Positions 15,134 to 22,103 of a stretch of DNA of 22,103 nucleotides are shown here, in pieces; position 1 is the stretch's first letter, and every line of letters starts with the position of its first letter. The notes under the pieces were generated by a model. It had not been told where the DNA came from. It was given only the letters and a program-made list of their open reading frames with translations, and searched no databases. Both the position numbers and the translations under genes were made by a program. This DNA comes from FW021-bin31 sp964422465. Lineage in GTDB: Bacteria > Bacteroidota > Bacteroidia > Chitinophagales > Chitinophagaceae. The stretch covers positions 1 to 22,103 of the forward strand of contig CAYRBD010000056.1 in the NCBI GenBank assembly GCA_964422465.1, given 5' to 3'.

Positions 15134-16396
15134 ATGAAAAAGCGCATCCTTATGATGTCCGGGTTATTTTGCATCTGCTATTTTTTTACAGGCACTCCTC
15201 AGCTGCAGGCTCAACTATTAAACCGGATTAAAAATGAGGTTAAGAACAGGGCAGCCAACAATGTCATCAGACGTGCCGGCAATGCTACAGACAAAGCCAT
15301 AGATCAGGCTGCGCAGGGCGCCGGTGGAAATGTAAACGGAAATCAATCCACAGGCAACTCCCCTGTCAGCGAAGAAAAGAAAGCACCGGCAACCGGAACA
15401 AAAGCCACTGCCATAACAAATTACAAAAGTTATGATTTTGTTCCGGGAGATAAAATCATCTTTCAACCTGACCTTAGCCAAGAACCAGATGCTGAGCTGC
15501 CGGCCCGTTTTACCATCAAAAAAGGAAACGCAGAAATACAATCTCATGAAGGAGAAAAAATATTGCATCTGGATAAAGGAGGGCGTCTTCTCATAATGCC
15601 TCTGATGGATAACGATAGTTACCTGCCGGAGCAATTCACACTGGAATTTGATATGATGTATGAAAATCCCAGAACGGACTACTTTGACAAGGTGAATGAT
15701 TTCAATGTATATTTCTATAAATCCGATGACAATAATTATGATGGATACGGACTGGCCAGATTCACCATACATTCCAATACACAGACGATTTTAGGAGACC
15801 TGAAAGCAGGTGTTTCCAATGTAAATGAAGAAATCAAAACGGCGCTAAACACCAATGACATCTGGCATCATGTTGCTATTTATATTCGAAAAAATATCGC
15901 AAAAGCCTATATAGGCGGTACCAGAGTACAAGCGACCAATAACTTCCCGACAGGTGCAGCCAAACTGGCTATTCAAACCGATGGGCACTATGGTTTCAAA
16001 ATCAAAAACTTCCGGCTGGCCGCAGGGGGAGATGATAAATATAATAAAGTGGTAACAGAAGGTAAATTTATTACACACGGTATCACCTTCGATGTCAACA
16101 AAGCCATTATTAAACCGGAGTCGATGGGCGCACTAAATGAGATCGTCAAGCTGATGAAAGACCACAGTGATCTTAAATTTCAAATTAACGGACATACCGA
16201 CAGCGATGGCAATCCTGAATCCAATATGAAACTTTCTCAGGATCGTGCAGATGCCGTAAAGGCAAAATTAGTAGATATGGGGATTGAGGAAAGCAGGCTG
16301 ATTACAAAAGGTTTTGGCGCTACACAACCTATGGATAAGAATGACTCTGCGGAAGGGAAGGCAAATAACAGAAGGGTAGAATTTGTAAAGATTTAA
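15134..16396 (+). CDS. secreted LamG-like / OmpA-domain protein
   Basis: The protein has 420 residues and a signal peptide ending QLQAQ at about residue 27. The mature N-terminus is a basic amphipathic helix (LLNRIKNEVKNRAANNVIRR), followed by a low-complexity Gly/Asn/Ser linker. Residues about 105-305 look like a concanavalin/laminin-G-type jelly roll (FTLEFDMMYEN, IWHHVAIYIRKNIAKAYIGG, KIKNFRLAAGG). Residues about 315-420 are an OmpA peptidoglycan-binding domain with the diaminopimelate-binding D356 and R371, 15 residues apart. It is probably an envelope protein tethered to peptidoglycan with a ligand-binding or structural jelly roll. It is divergent from the two-component system and probably co-transcribed with the next gene, 32 bases away. 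Confidence 0.85.
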   Translation: MKKRILMMSGLFCICYFFTGTPQLQAQLLNRIKNEVKNRAANNVIRRAGNATDKAIDQAAQGAGGNVNGNQSTGNSPVSEEKKAPATGTKATAITNYKSYDFVPGDKIIFQPDLSQEPDAELPARFTIKKGNAEIQSHEGEKILHLDKGGRLLIMPLMDNDSYLPEQFTLEFDMMYENPRTDYFDKVNDFNVYFYKSDDNNYDGYGLARFTIHSNTQTILGDLKAGVSNVNEEIKTALNTNDIWHHVAIYIRKNIAKAYIGGTRVQATNNFPTGAAKLAIQTDGHYGFKIKNFRLAAGGDDKYNKVVTEGKFITHGITFDVNKAIIKPESMGALNEIVKLMKDHSDLKFQINGHTDSDGNPESNMKLSQDRADAVKAKLVDMGIEESRLITKGFGATQPMDKNDSAEGKANNRRVEFVKI

Positions 16397-16428
16397 AGAA
16401 GGCCCATTTAATATTAAAATAACTGAAA

Positions 16429-17724
16429 ATGAAAACGATCTCATTCCTTTGTTTCCTCATAACGGCAGTTTTCTTGATTCCTACGACCGGGAATGCACAA
16501 ATCTTTAAAAAAATAGGAACTGTGGCTAAGGAAGCGGCTAAAGCTGCTATTTCCGGAGATCCTTCTGTTGAAAATTCAACCGGAAGCAGACCGGTTCAGC
16601 AGGGGCATGCTGCTCGTTCAAAAAACGCCCGAAAGGAAGATAAAACAAAACAATTTGATTTTGAAAAACATCAAATTAACCTCACAAATGCGGGTCTGGC
16701 GTCGAGAAGTGCAGGAGAATATTTCTTGAGCGATTATTCTTCCATCCAATCTAAAAATGGGGTTATACATTCTATAGTAGTGGTTGGAAAGATGACTGAA
16801 GCGGAACGGCTCAGCGAATTGGGGGAGGGATCAGATCAGGATGTGGCCTTTATCTATGAGAATGGAAACAAAACCGGTGAGACTACCGTGGGTGATTTAA
16901 ATAAAGACTTATTGATTCTGAATAAAAAATATGATTGGTATCCGAACATGAATGAAGCCACATCAGGAGATAATAACAAATTCATTAAACCCAATATAAA
17001 TAAAAACGGATATGAAATTTCCATTAAGGGGAAAACCTATGGCCCCTATCAAATGGTTAGCAATATGATTGTGAGTAAAACAGGCGACCGTTTTTTTGCG
17101 GTAGTCCTCCCTTCAGTAAAAGACCTTGAAGGCATGAAAAGTTATCTGGTTTCAACGGATAGCCCCTTAAAGCCATTTGTTTATGGAGGAGATTTACTAG
17201 CCAATGTGGATTTTAGTAACGGATGTACCATCATTCCAATCTCAACCGAATGGGGTTATAAAATCATGAAGGAGGAAGATGAATCCCGGAAAAAGGAATT
17301 TCAGGATCAATTGGCGGCTTCAATGACCCGCTTTCCCAATAAAGGAAATGTTACTTTCTTTGGAGGGAAAAAACTAACTAATATTTATGTTTCCGACCCA
17401 TGGCTGGATGGCAGCGGTAACAATATTTTTTCTGTAAACAGAAATGGAGATAGTGAAATGGAACCCGGTCTTTATTTAAATGGAGAAAAAATATCTGATG
17501 CAAGGCCGCAAAGAGGACAAGGCTGGTCCAATCCGGAAGGAAATAATTGGGCTTATTGGGGATCGGATGTAGGAGATACAAAGTTATATTTGGTTTTTAA
17601 AGACGGCACAAAAGTTCCCCGGGTTATCCATCCGAGATATTTAGTTGCCGGAGGAAAAAATTATATGGCTTGGTTTATACACGACTCTGCCGGAGAAATT
17701 AAACTGTGTGCCAAAGAAATGTAG
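16429..17724 (+). CDS. secreted protein of unknown function
   Basis: I do not recognise this 431-residue protein. A signal peptide (MKTISFLCFLITAVFLIPTTGNAQ) indicates export. The mature N-terminus IFKKIGTVAKEAAKAAISGD is a basic amphipathic helix resembling that of the preceding gene product. A charged linker follows, then a long beta-rich region with short repeated themes such as NGYEISIKGKTYGPYQMVSNMIVSKTGDRFFAVV and YLNGEKISDARP. These recall WG-like or beta-propeller surface repeats but are not a confident match. No catalytic motif is evident. It lies 32 bases after the OmpA-domain gene and probably works with it in the envelope. Confidence 0.75.
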   Translation: MKTISFLCFLITAVFLIPTTGNAQIFKKIGTVAKEAAKAAISGDPSVENSTGSRPVQQGHAARSKNARKEDKTKQFDFEKHQINLTNAGLASRSAGEYFLSDYSSIQSKNGVIHSIVVVGKMTEAERLSELGEGSDQDVAFIYENGNKTGETTVGDLNKDLLILNKKYDWYPNMNEATSGDNNKFIKPNINKNGYEISIKGKTYGPYQMVSNMIVSKTGDRFFAVVLPSVKDLEGMKSYLVSTDSPLKPFVYGGDLLANVDFSNGCTIIPISTEWGYKIMKEEDESRKKEFQDQLAASMTRFPNKGNVTFFGGKKLTNIYVSDPWLDGSGNNIFSVNRNGDSEMEPGLYLNGEKISDARPQRGQGWSNPEGNNWAYWGSDVGDTKLYLVFKDGTKVPRVIHPRYLVAGGKNYMAWFIHDSAGEIKLCAKEM

Positions 17725-17740
17725 GGTTTTAAAAGAAAGG

Positions 17741-17769
17741 TTATGCTCCAGATAACATCACGTTTATTT
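17741..17769 (+). repeat. 29-bp direct repeat, copy 1
   Basis: This copy starts TTATGCTCCAGA and matches bases 17873-17901 at 26 of 29 positions. The two copies are 132 bases apart, an exact multiple of three, and each covers the same start codon and first residues of a broken gene. Confidence 0.85.
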
Positions 17770-17829
17770 CAGATTTCGCTCGGGGCTGTAAATGAAGATA
17801 AAGGTTTAACGCTGATTGATACCGGGTAA
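17743..17829 (+). pseudogene. remnant of a metallo-beta-lactamase-fold gene start
   Basis: From ATG 17743 this reads MLQITSRLF then QISLGAVNEDKGLTLIDTG and stops at TAA. The N-terminus of MBL-fold hydrolases typically reads like this (two strands, then GLTLIDTG) before the HxHxDH metal motif. About four to five residues appear missing between GAVN and EDKG, and the frame ends immediately after the conserved TG. After the stop the same frame continues SLRQILIPLK, which might be further decayed coding sequence. No HxHxDH motif follows. The identification is from remembered family sequence and covers only 28 residues. Confidence 0.6.
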
Positions 17830-17872
17830 TCTCTGAGGCAAATACTTATTCCTCTAAAATAACAGTATAAAA

Positions 17873-17901
17873 TTATGCTCCAGATTTCATCCCGTTTATT
17901 T
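17873..17901 (+). repeat. 29-bp direct repeat, copy 2
   Basis: This is the second copy of the repeat at 17741-17769, with three mismatches. It lies 36 bases before the end of the restriction-associated metallopeptidase gene. Confidence 0.85.
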
Positions 17902-17907
17902 TTGTAA
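17875..17907 (+). pseudogene. second remnant of the same MBL-fold gene start
   Basis: From ATG 17875 this reads MLQISSRLFL and stops. The first nine residues match the remnant at 17743 except Thr to Ser. It is in the same frame as the first, 44 codons later, so it looks like a duplicated or independently truncated copy of the same gene start. Confidence 0.5.
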
Positions 17908-17936
17908 CTGTATAGCTTTTGGTGGATGGTGTAGTG

Positions 17937-18617
17937 TCAGAAATCCACTTCCAACATATATCCATTTTTCTTTAGCCACTTTTTTGCTTTTTGATAATCA
18001 GGTACTTGAATTGATAAAATATTCCAAAAGCGTTCGGTATGGTTTGGTTCCATTAAATGGACTAATTCGTGAGCGACCAAGTATTCTACCACAAAGATGG
18101 GGGCTTTGATAATGCGCCAATTAAAAATGAGGTTATTGGCAGGCGTACAAGAGCCCCAACGGTATTTCATTTCCGATGTTTTAATTTTGTTGTACTGTAC
18201 ACCAAGATTTGCAGCCAATTCCTTTGCAATGGGTTTTATTTTTTCTTTCGCTTTAGTTAAGTACCATTTTTTAAACAATTCGTTGGCTTGTTTTTGGTTA
18301 TTTTTGGAAATCTTAAAATGACGATTAAACACTATTCCTTCAAGGTCTTCATCAACTACCCACAGTTTATAATTTCTGCCGAGATACATTAAGGATTCGC
18401 CGGATACAAACTCTTTATATTCCTGCTCAATCGGATATTTCTGATTACTTTCTAATTTCTCTTTTATCCATTGTTTTTTGGATTGAATAATTTTATCAAT
18501 CTTTTCTTTCGATAAATGCTTTGGGGCACGAACAATAATACTACGGTCTCTTTCAACCGTTATATTTAGCGTTTTTCGCCTTTCAGAATATTTTATTTGG
18601 TAGTTAAACTCCATCAT
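17937..18617 (-). CDS. YgjP-like zinc metallopeptidase (M48-type, DUF45)
   Basis: This 226-residue cytoplasmic protein has the zinc motif H183-E184-L-V-H187 and the downstream ligand H193 in NHTERFW, preceded by the family-typical RWGSC (153-157) and YLVAHELVHL. The N-terminal half (YSERRKTLNITVERDRSIIVRAP) also fits the YgjP/WLM-related group. These proteins are frequently encoded beside type I restriction systems; their substrate is not established. The start ATG shares its A with the hsdR stop (TAATG), so translation is coupled to hsdR. A second ATG follows directly (MMEF). No strong terminator was seen after it. Confidence 0.92.
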   Translation of the reverse strand: MMEFNYQIKYSERRKTLNITVERDRSIIVRAPKHLSKEKIDKIIQSKKQWIKEKLESNQKYPIEQEYKEFVSGESLMYLGRNYKLWVVDEDLEGIVFNRHFKISKNNQKQANELFKKWYLTKAKEKIKPIAKELAANLGVQYNKIKTSEMKYRWGSCTPANNLIFNWRIIKAPIFVVEYLVAHELVHLMEPNHTERFWNILSIQVPDYQKAKKWLKKNGYMLEVDF

Positions 18618-21600
18618 TAATTATTGACGATCCTATAATGATTTTTCTTTGCCCACTCCATTATTCTTGAAATGATTTCTTTCCGTTTAGAAATAATATT
18701 TGGAACAGCCTTGAATTCTTTGGATAAAAGGATTTTTTGCAACTCGGCTTTTAGCTTCGCCTGTGCCGGCGCACTGTCCCAAAATCCCTTTAATTTAATT
18801 TCGGTAAAAACCAGATTAGAAATACTTTGTGTCAATGCCACATTCGTTGAGATTTCATCCTCAGAAAGTTTTCGATTATCAAACAATTCTGCTTTAAAAA
18901 TACGGAAGATGGGCATTTGCTTTTTACGGTCTAAGCCATAACTCTCTTTCTTTTCCCGTTTTTTAATCTTTTCCCGAAGCTTTTCCAATTCTTCATAAAT
19001 CTGCTTCCAATTGCCTTTGAAATTTTCCAGAATTTCTTCTAATTTTTTGGCGAATGAAGCAAACAATTCAGGGTCTTCATCAATATTGATATCGATGTAA
19101 TGCCGGATGGCGTGTTCAATTTCTGCCGCTTTGGTCTTATTACGCTTTCGAGTTTTTACTTTATCGAAAAAGTCATCGGCTATAATGGAAATCGGGGCGA
19201 CCTTTTGGTCAATTCCTTTCGATTCCAAGTATTCATCGGCAATAGTTCTCAATTTCTTGGGAATACCTTTCATACTAAAACGTTTGTCCCGAAAATGTTT
19301 TTCTGCCAAGGCATTAACCTCTGTAAAGGCTTTCCAATCTTTTAAATAATCTAAAGCTTCCTTTCGGGGAATGACGGTATTGAAAGCTGTGGTCAATTCC
19401 TTGTAAAGTTTAATATATTCAAAACGAATGTCTTCATCATAAAAAACATCAAAAAAAGCATCTGAATCGGACAAGTCTTCCAAACCTTGAATTCTCAGGA
19501 AATCCCACATGGCTTCGTGGGCTTTTTTCAATTCGGCTAATTCTTTGTCTTCATTGGAAAGGCAGTCCAGTGTTTCCTGCATTTCTTTTTCGGCATACAC
19601 GTCCAAAGCACGTTTCAGGTGATGCCCCACGCCCACGTAATCCACCACAAATCCTTTGTCTTTTCCGGCAGGACCTATACGGTTCACCCGTGCAATGGCT
19701 TGCAATAGATTGTGCGCCACAATGACCCTATCCAGATACAATACTTGTTCTACCGGGGCATCAAAACCGGTCAAAAGCATATTGTTGACGATAATAATCC
19801 CCACATTGCCATTTACCGAAGCATTTTCTTCATCTTTTTCACCAAAAGGCAATTTAAAACGCGCAATGCTTTTTTTGTGGTAAGAAGCATTGGTATAAGC
19901 TTTTACTTCTACGGTATCGTTATGACTTCCCGAAATCACTACGGCGGATTCCAATTGCTCTAGTGTTTCAATATCTACCAATAATGGATTATCCACTTTT
20001 AGTGACGCCATTTTGCTTTTTAAGGCTTCGTCAATTGCCGCTTTGTATCTTACGGCAGCTTCCCGGGAAACAGCCACAATTTGTGCCTTAAAACCATTTG
20101 GGAAAATATGCTCTACATAATGATCGACCATACTTTTGGCTTTGTCCCGAATGGTATTGATGTTCTCCAAATACGCTTTTCGACTGCCAAAACCCAAAAT
20201 TTGCAGGCGTTCGGTGAGTTCATAATCACTAAAAACATCTTCGAAGCGCTTGTCCATCCCCTCCTTGTCCTCAACTTCGGCATTATGCGTAAAGCCCTCG
20301 TAAACAATTTCCAAAGTTACACCGTCATCAATAGATTGGCGCATCGTATATTTGTCGATGTAATCTTTGTATTTCTTTTCTGTTTTGTCGGTGGGCGTTC
20401 CGGTGTATCCAATGGAAGTAGCATTGGGCAAGGCCCGGTCTAAATTGGCAGCAAGCAACGAATATTGTGAGCGGTGCGCTTCGTCCGTCATTACCAAAAT
20501 TTTACTACTTGTATTGAGCTCTGGAAATAGTTCAAGGTCTTTTAAATCCTCGCCGTTTTCCTGAAATTTATGAATCATTGCCATCACTAAATCAGAATTG
20601 TCGTTGCGCAAAAGTTCTTTTAAGCTTTTTCCGTTGGGCGGTTCTTTGGGGTTGATGTAGTTAGCTGTTTTTATGGTAAATCCTACATTTCTTCCGGTAG
20701 CTGCTAATTGGTCTTCCAATTGCGTACGGTCGGTAACAAAAACAATTTTCCAATCCAACAATTCAGGGGTCAATTTCATTTGGCGTACCATAAACATCAT
20801 TGTCAGGGATTTTCCCGAACCTTGGGTATGCCAAATAATACCACCTCTTTCGGTAGGTGTTTTTCCTTCGATGAGCCGTTTGGTTGCTTTCTTTACAGCT
20901 TTAAACTGTTGATAACGTCCAACTATTTTGATGGTTCTTCCTCGGTCGTCCGGTTTGAAAATGGTAAAAACCTGAAGAATGTCAAGCAAATTTCGCTTGT
21001 CCAACATTCCGGCGACCAGCCGCTGTTGGTCATTAGGCGATGATTTTCCGTGTTGTAGATCGTTTAAAGTCTTGGGATAGGGATCTGTCCATCGGTAAAA
21101 ATGCTTTTCGTTGTGGGAAGAGATGGTGCCAAACTTAGCTTCGGTGCGGCAAGTAGTCACGATAAACTGATTGTAGAAAAACAATTCTTTATTGCCTTCG
21201 CCGGTGTCGCCACGCTGCTCGGAATAGCGCATCAATTGGTCGATGGCTTCGGGAATAGGTTCTTTTACTTTGGATGATTTGGCTTCTACCACTACCAAGG
21301 GCAAACCGTTGACAAATAAAGTAATATCGGGAATAATGTGATGATCTGTTCCGGTAACGGCGACTTTAAACTGCGATATGGCGGTAAAATCGTTATTTCC
21401 CAGATTGCCAAAGTCGATAAAACGAACGGTAGGGCTCAACTCCCCGGTTTCTTCGTTTTTGGGAACGGTGGTGTTTTCCAACAAATACCGCAATACGTCT
21501 TGATTGTTTTCAAGCAAACTGTTTTTGGAAAAAGTAGTGATGCGCCGTTCCAATGCGTCGATTTGGCTTTCGGTTAAAAACGGATTGATGCGTTTTAAGG

Positions 21601-21805
21601 CTTCCCGTAATTTTGGTTTAAGGACAACCTCCGAAAAAGAAGTCCGAAAACTTTCTTCGGGCTGTTGCTGTATTTTGAGCTCCAAAGTTTCCCAACCCAA
21701 ACCCGCCAATTGCTCCATAAACGGCTTTTCTACGTGTTCGTATTCGTTGAGTTTTAGGGTTTGAGCTTGATTGCCGCGGTATTTATTGTCGTTTGTTCGT
21801 ATCAT
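18617..21805 (-). CDS. hsdR: type I restriction endonuclease subunit R
   Basis: This is the motor and nuclease subunit of a type I restriction-modification system, which translocates DNA using ATP and cuts unmethylated foreign DNA. It has 1062 residues, a normal length. The N-terminal nuclease domain has D160 in IPDITLF, E174-x-K176 in VVVEAKS and the type I QxxxY motif Q190-Y194. The helicase domain has Walker A TQGSGKS (327-333), DEAH (441-444), the motif III-like GYTGTP (466-471), and QAIARVNRIG later on. The C-terminal third is helical and charged, as expected for the part that binds the methylase. No frameshift is seen. hsdM and hsdS are not in the window and should lie beyond the right end. 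The YgjP-like gene follows with a stop/start overlap. Confidence 0.96.
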   Translation of the reverse strand: MIRTNDNKYRGNQAQTLKLNEYEHVEKPFMEQLAGLGWETLELKIQQQPEESFRTSFSEVVLKPKLREALKRINPFLTESQIDALERRITTFSKNSLLENNQDVLRYLLENTTVPKNEETGELSPTVRFIDFGNLGNNDFTAISQFKVAVTGTDHHIIPDITLFVNGLPLVVVEAKSSKVKEPIPEAIDQLMRYSEQRGDTGEGNKELFFYNQFIVTTCRTEAKFGTISSHNEKHFYRWTDPYPKTLNDLQHGKSSPNDQQRLVAGMLDKRNLLDILQVFTIFKPDDRGRTIKIVGRYQQFKAVKKATKRLIEGKTPTERGGIIWHTQGSGKSLTMMFMVRQMKLTPELLDWKIVFVTDRTQLEDQLAATGRNVGFTIKTANYINPKEPPNGKSLKELLRNDNSDLVMAMIHKFQENGEDLKDLELFPELNTSSKILVMTDEAHRSQYSLLAANLDRALPNATSIGYTGTPTDKTEKKYKDYIDKYTMRQSIDDGVTLEIVYEGFTHNAEVEDKEGMDKRFEDVFSDYELTERLQILGFGSRKAYLENINTIRDKAKSMVDHYVEHIFPNGFKAQIVAVSREAAVRYKAAIDEALKSKMASLKVDNPLLVDIETLEQLESAVVISGSHNDTVEVKAYTNASYHKKSIARFKLPFGEKDEENASVNGNVGIIIVNNMLLTGFDAPVEQVLYLDRVIVAHNLLQAIARVNRIGPAGKDKGFVVDYVGVGHHLKRALDVYAEKEMQETLDCLSNEDKELAELKKAHEAMWDFLRIQGLEDLSDSDAFFDVFYDEDIRFEYIKLYKELTTAFNTVIPRKEALDYLKDWKAFTEVNALAEKHFRDKRFSMKGIPKKLRTIADEYLESKGIDQKVAPISIIADDFFDKVKTRKRNKTKAAEIEHAIRHYIDINIDEDPELFASFAKKLEEILENFKGNWKQIYEELEKLREKIKKREKKESYGLDRKKQMPIFRIFKAELFDNRKLSEDEISTNVALTQSISNLVFTEIKLKGFWDSAPAQAKLKAELQKILLSKEFKAVPNIISKRKEIISRIMEWAKKNHYRIVNN

Positions 21806-21817
21806 TGACTGTTGTTT

Positions 21818-22093
21818 TTATATCGCCCTTTCAGGGCTAAGTTATTCTTATTCTTCTATTCATCGGGCGCTGCCCAATGTTATTATATTATCGCCCTTTC
21901 AGGGCTACGTTATTCTTGTTCATCCCCTATTCATCAGGTGCTGTCCGATATTATCATATTATCGCCCTTTCAGGGCTAGGTTATTCTTGTTCTTCTATTC
22001 ATCGGGCGCTGCCCAATGTTAGGTATTCTTGCCCTTTCAGGGGTGGTTTATTCTTATTCATCTTCTCGTATGCTTCCTGTTCTCATGTTATTT
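21818..22093. repeat. array of four ~68-bp palindromic repeat units
   Basis: Four units, spaced 68, 71 and 67 bases, each begin with the hairpin GCCCTTTCAGGGC (21825, 21893, 21964, and 22031 with a last-base change). The first three then share GTTATTCTT and CTATTCATC, a second hairpin (GGGCGCTGCCC at 21865 and 22004, the degenerate AGGTGCTGTCC at 21936), and an A/T-rich end. The fourth has diverged after TTATTCTTATTCATC. This looks like the small palindromic intergenic repeats common in Bacteroidota. The array fills the space upstream of hsdR. A short open frame across it (21771-22022, +) is an artefact of the repeats. Confidence 0.85.
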
Positions 22094-22103
22094 GCCCTGA
22101 AAG
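22094..22103. repeat. partial repeat unit in inverted orientation
   Basis: GCCCTGAAAG at the very end is the start of the same hairpin read on the other strand (loop GAA instead of TTC). It lies 63 bases after the fourth unit and is cut by the window edge, so the array continues and contains inverted units. Confidence 0.6.

Noticed and set aside
14977..15174. A 65-residue minus-strand open frame upstream of the kinase
   Set aside because: It spans the promoter region and the terminator-like hairpin and overlaps the start of the divergent gene. It has no recognisable features.
15218..15772. A 184-residue minus-strand open frame
   Set aside because: It is antisense to the secreted LamG/OmpA gene, with no domain and no plausible start context.
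21771..22022. An 83-residue open frame across the repeat array
   Set aside because: Its sequence simply repeats SYSSIHRALPN-like segments produced by the palindromic units, and it overlaps the hsdR start. It is a repeat artefact.
21818..22103. A CRISPR array
   Set aside because: The units are about 68 bp and the sequences between the hairpins are themselves similar between units, so there are no unique spacers. No cas gene is seen, and one unit is inverted.
1..22103. tRNA, rRNA, transposase or integrase genes
   Set aside because: I looked for these on both strands, especially at the restriction-island edge, and saw no cloverleaf, rRNA signature or transposase motif in the frames available.

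Overview
The window reads as a chromosomal segment from a member of the Bacteroidota. The evidence is the many secreted proteins whose signal peptides end in A-Q, outer-membrane beta-barrel and OmpA-type proteins, TAnnTTTG promoter elements with almost no Shine-Dalgarno sequences, a NarL-type regulator with a TPR histidine kinase, and the efp-accB-accC gene order. A closer placement (Chitinophagales or Sphingobacteriales-like) is only a guess, based on the unusual EF-P.

Layout. Bases 100-4636 (+) hold three tightly packed envelope genes: a small beta-barrel protein, an unrecognised secreted protein, and a very long barrel/coiled-coil/OmpA protein. Bases 4677-6655 (-) hold a two-gene sugar salvage unit, a NahK-like N-acetylhexosamine 1-kinase and a sugar-1-phosphate nucleotidyltransferase, which together would make a nucleotide-activated HexNAc. 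Bases 6770-7702 (+) encode a PLP enzyme of the ACC deaminase/D-cysteine desulfhydrase family. Its six-proline C-terminal tail overlaps the 3' end of accC on the other strand. Bases 7656-10228 (-) are efp-accB-accC: elongation factor P with a non-canonical modification loop, then the biotin carrier and biotin carboxylase of acetyl-CoA carboxylase. Bases 10395-12210 (+) hold a small zinc-ribbon membrane protein, an exported thioredoxin-fold protein and malate dehydrogenase, followed by a bidirectional terminator-like hairpin. Bases 12258-14926 (-) are a two-component system. Divergent from it at 15134-17724 (+) are two secreted proteins, one with an OmpA domain, which may be its targets.

The right end looks accessory. 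Bases 17725-17936 carry two in-frame remnants of the start of a metallo-beta-lactamase-fold gene, arranged as a direct repeat. Next come, on the minus strand, a translationally coupled hsdR (type I restriction subunit) and a YgjP-like zinc metallopeptidase. The space upstream of hsdR is filled by an array of about 68-bp palindromic repeats that runs off the window end. hsdM and hsdS are not in view; if present they would lie beyond base 22103.

The items most worth a second look are the EF-P variant with its polyproline neighbour, the terminator-like hairpin in the histidine kinase leader, the decayed MBL start codons at the restriction-island edge, and the repeat array before hsdR. No complete undescribed system can be demonstrated from the sequence alone.
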